DNA from: Eutreptiella sp. 'Long Island Sound 2002'
Taxonomy: Eukaryota; Euglenozoa; Euglenophyceae; Eutreptiales; Eutreptiaceae
DNA length: 64,000 bases
NCBI GenBank assembly: GCA_964036045.1
Contig: OZ038378.1
Location: 58,317,408 to 58,381,407, forward strand
Reading direction: 5' to 3'
Part shown: positions 1-13,999 of the stretch, piece after piece
How the letters are laid out: every line of letters begins with the position of its first letter
Position numbering within the stretch: the first letter of the stretch is position 1
Notes under the pieces: model-generated
Database searches by the model: none
Told to the model about the DNA's origin: nothing
What the model saw: only the letters and a program-made list of their open reading frames with translations
Position numbers and translations under genes: made by a program

Positions 1-840
1 ATGGGGCTGCAGGGCGCCCGGCCGCTCTGCTGGGGCAGTCGCCCGGCCGTCGCAGCCTCGGGTCACTGGTCAGATGGGGAGTCTGGCTGGGGCGGCACAC
101 CTGTTACAGGACAACGCAGGTGTCCCAAAACACTGCTCAGGCGGGACAAAAACCCCTCAGAGAGGAGCAGGTCACAGGCACTGCTGATGCAGTCATTTTC
201 AGAAAGCGTCCACAATGTGCAAGCTGGACCTGCTGGCTGGTTCTGCGAGGGGACTTTTGCCTAGTGCACTGATTGTCAAACAAGATATTATACCATTGAC
301 CTATGTGATGTGTATGTATCAAGTAAAGTATATTAGTATAAACAATGAAACACGGTACTTGTATAATGTACGCCCCTGGCCAACAACAAGGGAGGGCCGG
401 GGGACCGGGTAAAAGCCCCGAACCCCCCAAAGGCAGCCCCAATGGTGAGCGCAACACCGGTGGGGGAATGTCTGCGGCGTAAACTGTGTACATATTGAAT
501 AACTTAACAAGTAGGCCTTACTGCCGTAATCTGATGCTTAAAGGGTTAATGGCCTCCCCCATGGCCAGTTACGTGCGCCCCCCCCCCAGAGCCGGACTCG
601 ACCGGCCGTGCTGAGGCGAGACCAGCAATGGGTATGACAGGCCAGACTTTAAGTGCTGGTAGCCACGCCTCAGTACACCCCTCGGGCTTATAAGGCCCAA
701 AGGGGCCCCAAATTCCGTAACGTTCGGGAGTTAAGCCCCGGCGGGATTTAGGATTGTTCTGGTTAAGAGGATTCACGTTGAGTCCCAGCTACTGCTACCC
801 CGGAGTTATGACCTCCGGTACAGCATGCCTACCTCGCCTG
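1..840. other. Non-repetitive left flank, no supportable gene
   Basis: This stretch is the only sequence left of the satellite. It has short open frames on both strands, but none shows a recognisable domain, and all are of a length expected by chance at this GC content. A frame starting with ATG at base 1 and closing at 264 could be the end of a gene entering from the left, but its low-complexity, Arg/Ser-rich translation gives no support. A TATAA-containing CTTATAAGG lies near 687-695 in a GC-rich context, and an inverted repeat lies at 800-818 just before the array. I see no other structure here. Confidence 0.6.
800..818. other. Perfect 6-bp inverted repeat at the satellite border
   Basis: CCGGAG and CTCCGG are separated by a 7-base loop (TTATGAC), about 25 bases before the first recognisable satellite monomer. 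It may be an old breakpoint palindrome or a small hairpin. No function can be assigned, and a 6-bp stem can occur by chance. Confidence 0.3.
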
Positions 841-841
841 C

Positions 842-1119
842 TTGCTGCATGCCTCCCCACGGGCCCTGAAGAACACTCCGACCACCACCTGGGCAAGACT
901 CCCCGTCCCCCCCAGGCCGGTGTGCCTGGTTCTTGGAAGATGCTGCCTCCCCATGGGCCCAGCAGGAGACTCCGACCACCCTTTGGGCTGGACTTCCCGT
1001 CCCCCCCAGGCTGGTGTGCCCTGTTGTGGGACGATGCTGCCTCCCCATGGGCCCTGAAGGATACTTTGACCACCCGGTGAGCTGGACTCCCCGTCCCCCC
1101 AGGCCGGTGTGCCCGGTTC
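842..1119. repeat. Divergent ~95-bp edge monomers of the 82-bp satellite
   Basis: The first three units are spaced about 94-96 bp instead of 82. They carry an extra segment (GGAAGATGCTGCC or close variants) between the CCGGTGTGCC box and the CTCCCCA(C/T)GGG box, where the normal monomer has TTCTACCTCCCCACAGG. From about 1,120 onward spacing is 82 bp. Divergent monomers at one edge of an otherwise homogeneous array are usual where unequal exchange is rare, so these may represent an older form of the repeat. Confidence 0.75.
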
Positions 1120-4100
1120 TACATCCCGGGAGGCCCTTCAGGACACTCCGACCACCCCCTGGGCAGAACTCCCCGCCCCCCCAGGCCGGTGTGCCCGGTT
1201 CTACATCCCCGCAGGCGCTGCAGGACACTCCGACCACCCCCTGAGCCGAACTCCCCGTCCCCTCAGGCCGGTGTGCCCGGTTCTACATCCCCACAGGCCC
1301 TTCAAGACGCTCAGACCACCCCCCGGGCTGAAATCCCCGTCCCCCCAGGCCGGGGTGCCCTAATCTACATCCCCACAGGCCCTGCAGGACACTCCGACCA
1401 CCCCCCGGGCTGAAATCCCCGTCCCCCCAGGCCGGTGTGCCCGGTTCTACATCCCCACAGCCCCTTTAGGACACTCCAACCACCCCCTCGGCAGGACTCC
1501 CCGCCCCCCCAGGCCGGTGTGCCCGGTACTACCTCCCCGCGGGCCCTGCAAGACACTCCGACCACCCCCTGGGCAGGACTCCCCGTCCCCCCAGGCCGGT
1601 GTGCCCGGTTCTACCTCTCCACAGGCCCTACAGGACACTCCGACCACCCCCTGGGCAGAACACCCCGTCCCCCCGGGCCGGTGTGCCCGAATCTACCTTT
1701 CCACAGGCCCTTCACGACACTTTGATCACTCCGTGGGCAGGACAGCCCGTCCCCCCAGGCCGGTGTGCCCGGTTCTACCTCCCCACAGCCCCTGCAGGAC
1801 ACTCCGACCACCCCCTGGGCAGGCTCCCCATCCCCCCAGGCCGGTGTGCCGCGAATGTGCCTCCCCACAGGCCCTGTAGGACACTCCGACCACCCTCTGG
1901 TCAAGCTCCCCATCCCCTCAGGCCGTTGTGCCCGAATCTACCTCCCCACAGGCCCTGTAGGATACTCCGACCACCCCCTGGGCAGGACTCCCCGTCCCCC
2001 AGGCCGGTGTGCCCGGTTCTACCTCCCCACAGGCCCTGCAGGACACTCCGACCGGCCCTCAGGCAGAACTCCCCGTCCCCCCAGGCCGGTGTGCCCGGTT
2101 CTACATCCCCACAGGCCCTTCAGGACACTCCGACCACGCTCTGGGCAGGACTCCCCGTCCCCCCAGGCCGGTGTGCCCGGTACTACCTCCCCGCGGGCCG
2201 TGCAGGACACTCGGACCACCCCCTAGGCAGGACTCCCCGTCCCCCCAGGCTGGTGTTCCCGGTTCTACCTCCCCATAGGCCCTGTAGGATACTCCGACCA
2301 CCCCTTGCGCAGGAATCCCCATCCCTCAGGCCGATGTGCCCGGTTCTAACTCCCCACGGGCCCTGCAAGACACTCCGACCACCCCCCTTGGCAAAACTCC
2401 CCGCCCCCCCGGGCCGGTGTTCCCGGCTCTACCTCCCCATAGGCCCCTCAGGACACTCCGACCACCCCCTGGGCAAGACACCCCCTCCCCCAGGCCGATG
2501 TGCCCGGTTCTACCTCCCCACAGGCCCTGCAGGACACTCCGACCACCCCCCTGGGCAGAACTCCCCGTCTCCCCGGGCCGGTGTGCCCGGTTCTACCTCC
2601 CCATAGGCCCCTCACGACACTCCGACCACCCCCTGCGCCGGACTCCCCGTCCCCTAGGCCGATGTGCCCGGTTCTACCTCCCCACAGACCCTGCAAGACA
2701 CTCCGACCACCCCATGGGCAGAACTCTCCGTCCCCCCGAGCCGGTGTGCCCGGTTCTACCTCCCCATAGGCCCCTCAGGACACTCCGACCACCCCCTGGG
2801 CAAGACTCCCCGTCCCCCGAGGCCGTTGTGCCCGAATCTACATCCCCACAAGCCCTTCAAGACACTCCGACCACCCCCTGGGCAGGACTCCCCGTCGCGC
2901 AAGGCCGGTGTGCCCGGTACTACCTCCCCGCGGGCCCTGCAGGACACACCGACCACCCCCTGGGCAGGACTCCCCGTCCTCCCAGGGGACTTTGCCCGGT
3001 TCTACCTCTGCACAGGCCCTGCAGGACACTCCGACCACCCCGTGGGCCGGACTCCCCGTCCGCCCAGGCCGGTGTGCCCGGTTCTACATCCCCACAGGCC
3101 CTGCAGGACACTCCGACCACCCCCTGGGCAGGACTCCCCATCCCCCCAGGTCGGTGTGCCCGAATCTACATATCTACAGGCCCCGTAGGACACTCCGACC
3201 ACCCCCGGGGCAAGACTCCCCGTCCCCCCAGGCCGGTGTGCCCGAATCTACATCCCCACAGGCCCTGCAGGACACTCCCACCACCCCCTGGGCAGGACTC
3301 CCCATCCCCTCAGGCCGGTGTGCCCGAATCTACCCCCCCACAGGCCCTGCAGGACACTCCGGCCACCCCCTGGGCAGGACTCCCCGTCCCCCCAGGCCGC
3401 TGTGCCCGAATCTACATCCCCACAGGCCCTGCACGACACTCCGACCACCCCCTGAGGCAGGAATCCCCATCCCCCTAGGCCGGTGTGCCCGGTTCTACCT
3501 CCCCACAGGCCCTTCAGGACACTCCGACCACCCCCTGGGCAGGACTCCCCATCCCCCCAGGCCGGTGTGCGCGAATCTACATCCCCACAGGCCCTGCAAG
3601 ACACTCCGACCACCCCACGGGCAGGACTCCCCGTCCCCCTAGGCCGGTGTGCCCGGTTCTACATCCCCACAGGCCCTGCAGCACACTCCGACCACCCCCT
3701 GGGCAGGACTCCCCATCCCCCCAGGTCGGTGTGCCCGAATCTACATATCTACAGGCCCCGTAGGACACTCCGACCACCCCCGGGGCAAGACTCCCCGTCC
3801 CCCCAGGCCGGTGTGCCCGAATCTACATCCCCACAGGCCCTGCAGGACACTCCGACCACCCCCTGGGCAGGACTCCCCATCCCCTCAGGCCGGTGTGCCC
3901 GAATCTACCCCCCCACAGGCCCTGCAGGACACTCCGGCCACCCCCTGGGCAGGACTCCCCGTCCCCCCAGGCCGCTGTGCCCGAATCTACATCCCCACAG
4001 GCCCTGCACGACACTCCGACCACCCCCTGGGCAGGAATCCCCATCCCCCTAGGCCGGTGTGCCCGGTTCTACCTCCCCACAGGCCCTTCAGGACACTCCG

Positions 4101-4222
4101 ACCACCCCCTGGGCAGGACTCCCCATCCCCCCAGGCCGGTGTGCGCGAATCTACATCCCCACAGGCCCTGCAAGACACTCCGACCACCCCACGGGCAGGA
4201 CTCCCCGTCCCCCTAGGCCGGT

Positions 4223-7200
4223 GTGCCCGGTTCTACCTCCCCACAGGCGCTACAGGGGACTCCGACCGCCCCCTGGGTAGAACTCCCCATCCCCCCAGGC
4301 CGGTGTGCCCGAATCTACCTCCCCACAGGCCCTGCAGGACACTCCGAATACCCCCTAGGCAGGACTCCCCGTCCCCCCACGCCGGTGTGCCCGGTTCTAC
4401 CTCCCCACAGGCCCTTCAGGACACTCCGACCACCCCCCGGGCACGACTCCCCGTCCCCCAGGCCGGTGTGCTCGGTTCTACCTCTCCTCAGGCCCTACAG
4501 GACATTCCGACCACCCCCTGGGCAGAACTCCCTGTCCCCCCGGGGCGGTGTGCCCGAATCTACATCCCCACAGGCCGTGCAAGACACTCCGACCACCCCC
4601 TGGGCAGCACTCCCCGTCCCCCCACGCCGGTGTGCCCAGTACTACCTCCCCGCGGGCCCTACAGGACACTCCGACCGACCCCTGGGCAGGATTCCCCGTC
4701 CCCGCTGGCCGGTGTGCCCGGTTCTACTTCCCCACAGGCCCTTCAGGACACTCCGACCACCCCTTGGGCAAGACTCCCCGTCCCCCCAGGCCGGTGTGCC
4801 CGAATCTACCTCCCCACAGGCCCTGCAGGACACTCCGACCACCCACTGGGCAGGACTCCCCGTCCCCCCACGCCGGTGTGCCCGAATCTACATCCCCACA
4901 GGCCCTGCAGGCACTCCGACCACCCCCTGGGCAGGAGCCCCCATCCCCCCAGGCCGGTGTGCCCGAATCTACCTCCCCACAGGCCCTGCAGGACACTCCG
5001 ACCACCCCCTGGGCAGGTCTCCCCGTCCCCCCAGGCCGGTGTGCCCGGTACTACCTCCCCGCGGGCCCTACAGGACACTCCGACCACCCCCTGGGCAGGA
5101 TTCCCCGTCCCCCTTGGCCGGTGTGCCCGGTTCTATTTCCACACAGGCCCTTCAGGACACTCCGACCACCCCCTGGGCCGGACTCCCTGTCCCCCCTGGC
5201 CAGTGAGCCCAGTTCTACATCCCCACAGGGCCTGCAGGACACTCCGACCACCCCCTGGGCAGGACTCCCCATCTCGCCAGGTCGCTGTGCCCGAATCTAC
5301 CTCCCCACAGGCCCTGCAGGACACTGTGACCACCCCCTTGGCAGGACTCCCCGCCCCCCCAGGCCGGTGTGCCCGAATCTACATCCCCACACGCCCTGCA
5401 GGACACTCCGACCACCCCCTGGGCCGAACTACCCATCCCCCCAAGGCGGTGTACCCGAATCTACCTCCCCACAGGCACTGCAGGACACTCCGACCACCCC
5501 CTGGGCAGGACTCCCCGTCCCCCCAGGCCGGTGTTCCCGGTTCTGCCTCCCCACAGGCCCTTCAGGACACTCCGACCACCCCTTGGGCAGGACTCCCCAT
5601 CCCCCCAGGCCGGTGTGCCCGAATCTACATCCCCACAGGCCATGCAGGACACTCCGACCACCCCCTGGGCCGGACTCCCCGCCCCCCCAGGCTGGTGTGC
5701 CCGAATCTACCTCCCCACAGGCCCTGCAGGACACTCCGACCACCCTCAGGGCAGGACTCCCCGTCCCCTCAGGCCAGTGTGCCCGAATCTACCTCTCCAC
5801 AGGCCCTGCAGGACACTCCGACCACCCCCTGGGCAGGAATCCCCATCCCCCTAGGCCGGTGTGCCCGGTTCTACCTCCCCACAGGCCCTCCAGGACACTC
5901 CGACCACCCCCTGGGCAGGACTCCCCATCCCCCCAGGCCGGTGTGCGCGAATCTACATCCCCACAGGCCCTGCAAGACACTCCGACCACCCCACGGGCAG
6001 GACTCCCCGTCCCCCTAGGCCGGTGTGCCCGGTTCTACCTCCCCACAGGCGCTACAGGGGACTCCGACCGCCCCCTGGGTAGAACTCCCCATCCCCCCAG
6101 GCCGGTGTGCCCGAATCTACCTCCCCACAGGCCCTGCAGGACACTCCGAATACCCCCTAGGCAGGACTCCCCGTCCCCCCACGCCGGTGTGCCCGGTTCT
6201 ACCTCCCCACAGGCCCTTCAGGACACTCCGACCACCCCCCGGGCAGGACTCCCCGTCCCCCAGGCCGGTGTGCTCGGTTCTACCTCTCCTCAGGCCCTAC
6301 AGGACATTCCGACCACCCCCTGGGCAGAACTCCCTGTCCCCCCGGGGCGGTGTGCCCGAATCTACATCCCCACAGGCCGTGCAAGACACTCCGACCACCC
6401 CCTGGGCAGCACTCCCCGTCCCCCCACGCCGGTGTGCCCGGTACTACCTCCCCGCGGGCCCTACAGGACACTCCGACCGACCCCTGGGCAGGATTCCCCG
6501 TCCCCGCTGGCCGGTGTGCCCGGTTCTACTTCCCCACAGGCCCTTCAGGACACTCCAACCACCCCCTGGGCCGGACTCCCCGTCCCTCCAAGCCAGTGTG
6601 CCCGGTTCTACATCCCCACAGGCCCTGCAGGACACTCCGACCACCCCCTGGGCAGGACCCCCCATCTCGCCAGGTCGATGTGCCCGAATCTACATCCCTA
6701 CAGTACCTTCAGGACACTCCGACCACCCCTTGGGCAAGACTCCCCGTCCCCCCAGGCCGGTGTGCCCGAATCTACCTCCCCACAGGCCCTGCAGGACACT
6801 CCGACCACCCACTGGGCAGGACTCCCCGTCCCCCCACGCCGGTGTGCCCGAATCTACATCCCCACAGGCCCTGCAGGCACTCCGACCACCCCCTGGGCAG
6901 GAGTCCCCATCCCCCCAGGCCGGTGTGCCCGAATCTACCTCCCCACAGGCCCTGCAGGACACTCCGACCACCCCCTGGGCAGGTCTCCCCGTCCCCCCAG
7001 GCCGGTGTGCCCGGTACTACCTCCCCGCGGGCCCTACAGGACACTCCGACCACCCCCTCGGCAGGATTCCCCGTCCCCCTTGGCCGGTGTGCCCGGTTCT
7101 ATTTCCACACAGGCCCTTCAGGACACTCCGACCACCCCCTGGGCCGGACTCCCTGTCCCCCTTGGCCAGTGAGCCCAGTTCTACATCCCCACAGGGCCTG

Positions 7201-7860
7201 CAGGACACTCCGACCACCCCCTGGGCAGGACTCCCCATCTCGCCAGGTCGCTGTGCCCGAATCTACCTCCCCACAGGCCCTGCAGGACACTGTGACCACC
7301 CCCTTGGCAGGACTCCCCGCCCCCCCAGGCCGGTGTGCCCGAATCTACATCCCCACACGCCCTGCAGGACACTCCGACCACCCCCTGGGCCGAACTACCC
7401 ATCCCCCCAAGGCGGTGTACCCGAATCTACCTCCCCACAGGCCCTGCAGGACACTCCGACCACCCCCTGGGCAGGACTCCCCGTCCCCCCAGGCCGGTGT
7501 TCCCGGTTCTGCCTCCCCACAGGCCCTTCAGGACACTCCGACCACCCCTTGGGCAGGACTCCCCATCCCCCCAGGCCGGTGTGCCCGAATCTACATCCCC
7601 ACAGGCCATGCAGGACACTCCGACCACCCCCTGGGCCGGACTCCCCGCCCCCCCAGGCTGGTGTGCCCGAATCTACCTCCCCACAGGCCCTGCAGGACAC
7701 TCCGACCACCCTCAGGGCGGGACTCCCCGTCCCCTCAGGCCAGTGTGCCCGAATCTACCTCTCCACAGGCCCTGCAGGACACTCCGACCACCCCCTGGGC
7801 AGGCCTCCCCATCCCCGAAAGCCAGTGTGCCCGTTTCTACATCCCCACAGACCCTGCTAA
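4223..7860 (+). repeat. Higher-order duplication, ~22-24 monomers
   Basis: Diagnostic variant monomers around 4,223-4,700 recur at a constant offset of 1,802 bp (for example the unit with GACTCCGACCGCCCCCTGGG near 4,258 and 6,060). Variants around 5,050-5,740 recur at an offset of 1,966 bp, that is 164 bp or two monomers more. The later copy therefore differs by a two-monomer indel. Rare variants sit in the same order in both copies, which implies a segmental tandem duplication rather than independent mutation. Confidence 0.8.
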
Positions 7861-8327
7861 AAACACCGACCACCCCCTGGGCAGGACTCCCCGTCCCCCT
7901 AGGCCGGTGTGCCCGAATCTACCTCACCACAGGCCCTGCAGGACACTCCGACCACCCCCTGGGCAGGACTCCCCATCCCCCCAGGCCGGACTGCCCGAAT
8001 CTACATCTCCACAGGCCCTGCACGACACTCCAACCACCCCCTGGGCAGGCCTCCCCATCCCCGAAAGCCAGTGTGCCCGTTTCTACATCCCCACAGACCC
8101 TGCGAAAAACACCGACCACCCCCTGGGTAGGACTCCCCGTCCCCCCAGGCCGGTGTGCCCGGTACTACCTCCCCACAGGCCCTACAGGACACTCCGACCA
8201 CCCCCTGGGCAGCACTCCCCGTCCCCCGGGACGGTGTGCCCGGTTCTACCTCCCCATAGGCCCCTCAAGACACTCCGACCAAACCCTGGGCAAGCCTCCC
8301 CGTCCCTCGAGGCCGGTGTGCCCAAAT

Positions 8328-11300
8328 CTACATCCCCACTGGCCCTGCAAGACACTCCGACCAACCCCTGGGCAGCACTCCCCGTCCCCCCAGGCCGGTG
8401 TGCCCGGTTCTACTTCCCCACAGGCCCTTCAGGACACTCCGACCACCCCCTGGGCCGGAATCCCCGTCCCCCCAGGCCAGTGTGCCCGGTTCTACATCCC
8501 CACAGGCCTTGCAGGACACTCTGACCACCCCCTGGGCAGGACCCCCCATCTAGCCAGGTCGGTGTGCCCGAATCTACATCCCTACAGTCCCTTCAGGACA
8601 CTCCGACCACCCCCTCGGCAGGACTCCCCATCCCCCCAGGCCGGTGTGCCCGAATCTACCTCCCCACAGGCCCTGCAGGACACTCCGACCACCCCCTGGG
8701 CAGGACTCTCCGTCCCCCCAGGCCAGTATGCCCGAATCTACATCCCCACACGCCCTGCAGGCACTCCGACCACCCCCTGGGCAGGACTCCCCATCCCCCT
8801 AGGCCGGTGTGCCCGAATCTACCTCCCCACAGGCCCTGCAGGACACTCCGACCACCCCCTGGGCAGGACTCCCCATCCCCCCAGGCCGGTGTGCCCGAAT
8901 CTATATCCCCACAGGCCTTGCACGACACTCCGACCACCCCCTCGGCCGGACTACCCATCCCCCCATGCCGGTGTGCCCGAATCTACCTCCCCACAGGCCC
9001 TGCAGGACACTCCGACCACCCCTTGGGCAAGACTACCCATCCCCCCAGGCCGGTGTGCCCGAATCTACATCCCCACAGGCCCTGCAGGACACTCGGACCA
9101 CCCCCTGGGCAGCACTCCCCGTCCCCCCAGGCCGGTGTGCCCGGTACTACCTCCCCACAGGCCCTACAGGACACTCCGACCACCCCCTGGGCAGAACTTC
9201 CCGTCCCCCCGGGCCGGTGTGCCCGTTTCTACATCCCCACAGACCCTGCGAAAAACACCGACCACCCCCTGGGCAGGACTCCCCGTCCCCCTTGGCCGGT
9301 GTGCCCGAATCTACCTCTCCACAGGCCCTGCACGACACTCCGACCACCCCCTGGGCAGGACTCCCCATCCCCTCACGCCGGTGTGCCCGAATCTAGATCC
9401 CCACAGGCCCTGCACGACACTCCATCCACCCCACGGGCAGGACTCCCCATCCCCCTAGGCTGGTGTGCCCGGTTCTACCTCCCCACAGGAGCTACAGGGG
9501 ACTCCGACCGCCCCCTGGGTAGAACTCCCCGTCCCCCCACGCCGGTGTGCCCGGTTCTACCTCCCCACAGGCCCTACAGGACACTCCGACCACCCCCTGG
9601 GCAGAACTCTCTGTCCCCCGGGCCGGTGTGCCCGGTTCTACCTCCCCATAGGCCCCTCGGGACACTCCGACCACCCCCTGGGCAAGCCTCCCTGTCCCTC
9701 GAGGCCGGTGTGCCCAAATCTACATCCCCACCGGCCCTGCAAGACACTCCGACCACCCCCTGGGCAGCACTCCCCGTCCCCCCAGACCGGTGTGCCCGGT
9801 TCTACTTCCCCACAGGCCCTTCAGGACACTCCGACCACCCCCTGGGCCGGAATCCCCGTCCCCCCAGGCCAGTGTGCCCGGTTCTACATCCCCACAGGCC
9901 CTGCAGGACACTCTGACCACCCCCTGGGCAGGACCCCCCATCTAGCCAGGTCGGTGTGCCCGAATCTACATCCCTACAGTCCCTTCAAGACACTCCGACC
10001 ACCCCCTGGGCAGGACCCCCCATCCCCCTAGGCCGGTGTGCCCGAATCTACATCCCCACAGGCCCTGCAGGACACTCCGACCACCCCCTGGGCAGGACTC
10101 TCCGTACCCCCAGGCCGGTGTGCCCGAATCTACATCCCCACACGCCCTGCCGGCACTCCGACCACCCCCTGGGCAGGAGTCCCCATCCCCCTAGGCCGGT
10201 GTGCCCGAATCTGCCTCCCCACAGGTCCTGCATGACACTCCGACCACCCCCGGGGCAGGACTCCCCATCCCCCCAGGCCGGTGTGCCCGAATCTATATCC
10301 CCACACGCCCTGCACGACACTCCGACCACCCCCTCGGCCGGACTACCCATCCCCCCATGCCGATGTGCCCGAATCTACCTCCCCACAGGCCCTGCAGGAC
10401 ACTCCGACCACCCCTTGGGCAAGACTACCCATCCCCCCAGGCCGGTGTGCCCGAATCTACATCCCCACAGGCCCTGCAGGACACTCGGACCACCCCCTGG
10501 GCAGCACTCCCCGTCCCCCCAGGCCGGTGTGCCCGGTACTACCTCCCCACAGGCCCTACAGGACACTCCGACCACCCCCTGGGCAGAACTTCCCGCCCCC
10601 CCGGGCCGGTGTGCCCGTTTCTGCATCCCCACAGACCCTGCGAAAAACACCGACCACCCCCTGGGCAGGACTCCCCGTCCCCCTAGGCCGGTGTGCCCGA
10701 GTCTACCTCTCCACAGGCCCTGCACGACACTCCGACCACCCCCTGGGCAGGACTCCCCATCCCCTCACGCCGGTGTGCCCGAATCTACATCCCCACAGGC
10801 CCTGCACGACACTCCATCCACCCCACGGGCAGGACTCCCCATCCCCCTAGGCTGGTGTGCCCGGTTCTACCTCCCCACAGGAGCTACAGGGGACTCCGAC
10901 CGCCCCCTGGGTAGAACTCCCCGTCCCCCCACGCCGGTGTGCCCGGTTCTACCTCCCCACAGGCCCTTCAGGACACTCCGACCACCCCCTGGGCAGGACT
11001 CCCCGTCCCCCAGGCCGGTGTGCCCGGTTCTACCTCCCCACAGGCCCTACAGGACACTCCGACCACCCCCTGGGCAGAACTCTCCGTCCCCCGGGCCGGT
11101 GTGCCCGGTTCTACCTCCCCATAGGCCCCTCAGGACACTCCGACCACCCCCTGGGCAAGCCTCCCCGTCCCTCGAGGCCGGTGTGCCCAAATCTACATCC
11201 CCACCGGCCCTGCAAGACACTCCGACCACCCCCTGGGCAGCACTCCCCGTCCCCCCAGACCGGTGTGCCCGGTTCTACTTCCCCACAGGCCCTTCAGGAC

Positions 11301-11659
11301 ACTCCGACCACCCCCTCGGCCGGAATCCCCGTCCCCCCAGGCCAGTGTGCCCGGTTCTACATCCCCACAGGCCTTGCACGACACTCTGACCACCCCCTGG
11401 GCAGGACCCCCCATCTAGCCAGGTCGGTGTGCCCGAATCTACATCCCTACAGTCCCTTCAAGACACTCCGACCACCCCCTGGGCAGGACTCCCCATCCCC
11501 CCAGGCCGGTGTGCCCGAATTTACATCCCCACACGCCCTGCAGGCACTCCGACCACCCCCTGGGCAGGACTCCCCATCCCCCCATGCCGGTGTGCCCGAA
11601 TCTACCTCCCCACAGGCCCTGCAGGACACTCCGACCACCCCTTGGGCAAGACTACCCAT
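8328..11659 (+). repeat. Higher-order repeat, three copies of ~17-18 monomers
   Basis: An unusual monomer carrying CCCCCCATCTAGCCAGG followed by a CATCCCTACAGTCCCTTCA unit appears near 8,545, 9,937 and 11,410. The offsets are 1,392 and 1,473 bp (17 and 18 monomers less a few bases). Neighbouring variants, including the GCGAAAAACACCGACC unit near 9,250 and 10,640, repeat in the same order. This is a triplicated multimeric block. Confidence 0.8.
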
Positions 11660-13999
11660 CCCCCCAGGCCGGTGTGCCCGAATCTACATCCCCACAGGCC
11701 CTGCAGGACACTCGGACACCCCCTGGGCAGCACTCCCCGTCCCCCCAGGCCGGTGTGCCCGGTACTACCTCCCCACAGGCCCTACAGGACACTCCGACCA
11801 CCCCTTGTGCAGGACTCCCCGTCCCCCCAGGCCGGTGTGCCCGAATCTACATTCCAACAGGCCTTGCAGGACACTCCGACCACCCCCTGGGCAGCACTCC
11901 CCGTCCCCCCAGGCCGGTGTGCCCGGTACTACCTCCCCGCGGGCCCTACAGGACACTCCGACCACCCCCTGGGCAGGATTCCTCGTCCCCACAAGCCCTT
12001 CTGGACACTCCGAACAACCCCTGGGCCGGACTCCCCGTCCCCCTAGGCCGGTGTGCCCGAATCTACATCCCCACAGGCCCTGCCGGCACTCCGACCACCC
12101 CCTGGGCAGGAGTCCCCATCCCCCTAGGCCGGTGTGCCCGAATCTACCTCCCCACAGGTCCTGCATGACACTCCGACCACCCCCTGGGCAGGACTCCCCA
12201 TCCCCCCAGGCCGGTGTGCCCGAATCTATATCCCCACACGCCCTGCAGGCACTCCGACCACCCCCTGGGCAGGACTCCCCGTCCCCCCATGCCGGTGTGC
12301 CCGAATCTACCTCCCCACAGGCCCTGCGGGACACTCCGACCACCCCTTGGGCAAGACTACCCATCCGCCCAGGCCGGTGTGCCCGAATCTACATCCCCAC
12401 AGGCCCTGCAGGACGCTCGGACCACCCCCTGGGCAGCACTCCCCGTCCCCCCAGGCCGGTGTGCCCGGTACTACCTCCCCACAGGCCCTACAGGACACTC
12501 CGACCACCCCTTGTGCAGGACTCCCCATCCCCCCAGGCCGGTGTGCCCGAATCTACATTCCAACAGGCCTTGCAGGACACTCCGACCACCCCCTGGGCAG
12601 CACTCCCCGTCCCCCCAGGCCGGTGTGCCCGGTACTACCTCCCCGCGGGCCCTACAGGACACTCCGACCACCCCCTGGGCAGGATTCCCCGTCCCCACAA
12701 GCCCTTCTGGACACTCCGAACAACGCCTGGGCCGGACTCCCCGTCCCCCTAGGCCAGTGTGCCCGGTTCTACATCCCCACAGGCCCTGCAGGACACTCCG
12801 ACCACCCCCTGGGCAGGACTCTCCATCTCGCCAGGTCGGTGTGCCCGAATCTACCTCCCAAAAGGCCCTGCAGGACACTCCGACCACCCCTTGGGCAGGA
12901 CTCCCCATCCCCCCAGGCTGGTGTGCCCGAGTCTACCTCCCCACAGGCCTTGTAGGACGCTGTGACCACCCCCTAGGCAGGACTCCCCATCCCCCCAGGC
13001 CGGTGTGCCCGAGTCTACCTCCCCACAGGCCCTGCCGGCCACTCCGACCACCCCCTGTGCAAGACTCCCCGTCCCCCCAGGCCGGTGTGCCCGAATCTAG
13101 CTCCCCACAGGCCCTGTAGGACACTCCGACCACCCCTTGGGCACGACTCCCCATCCCCCCATGCCGGTGTGCCCGAGTCTACCTCCCCACAGGCCCTGCC
13201 GGCCACTCGGACCACCCCCTGGGCAAGACTCCCCATCCCCCCAGGCCGGTGTGCCCGAGTCTACCTCCCCACAGGCCCTGCCGGCCACTCCGACCAGCCC
13301 GTGTGCAAGACTCCCCATCCCCCCAGGCTGGTGTGCCCGCATCTACCTCCCCACAGGCCCTGTAGGACACTCCGACCACCCCCTGGGCAGGACTCCCCAT
13401 CCCCCCATGCCGGTGTGCCCGAGTCTACCTCCCCCACAGGCCCTGCAGGGCGCTCTGACCACCCCCTAGGCAGGACTCCCCATCCCCCCAGGCCGGTGTG
13501 CCCGAGTCTACCTCCCCACAGGCCCTGTCGGCCACTCCGACCACCCCCTGTGCAAGACTCCCCATCCCCCAGGCCGGTGTGCCCGAATCTACCTCCCCAC
13601 AGGCCCTGTAGGACACTCCGACCACCCCCTAGGCAGGACTCCCCATCCCCCCATGCCGGTGTGCCCGAGTCTACCTCCCCACAGGCCCCGCCGGCCACTC
13701 CGACCACCCCCTGTGCAAGACTCCCCATCCCCCCAGGCCGGTGTGCCCGAATCTACCTCCCCACAGGCCCTGTAGGACACTCCGACCACCCCCTGGGCAG
13801 GACTCCCCATCCCCCCATGCCGGTGTGCCCGAATCTACCTCCCCACAGGCCCTGTAGGCCACTCCGAACACCCCCCGGGCAAGACTCCCCATCCCCCCAG
13901 GCCAGTCTGCCCGAATCTACCTCCCCACAGGCCCTGTAGGACACTCCGGCCACCCCTTGGGCAGGACTCCCCATCCCCCCATGCCGGTGTGCCCGAGTC

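Noticed and set aside
1-264. Open frame with ATG at the first base
   Set aside because: Short, compositionally biased, no motif; cut by the window edge so it cannot be judged.
687-695. CTTATAAGG as a promoter TATA box for satellite transcription
   Set aside because: A single short match without other promoter evidence or a supported transcript.
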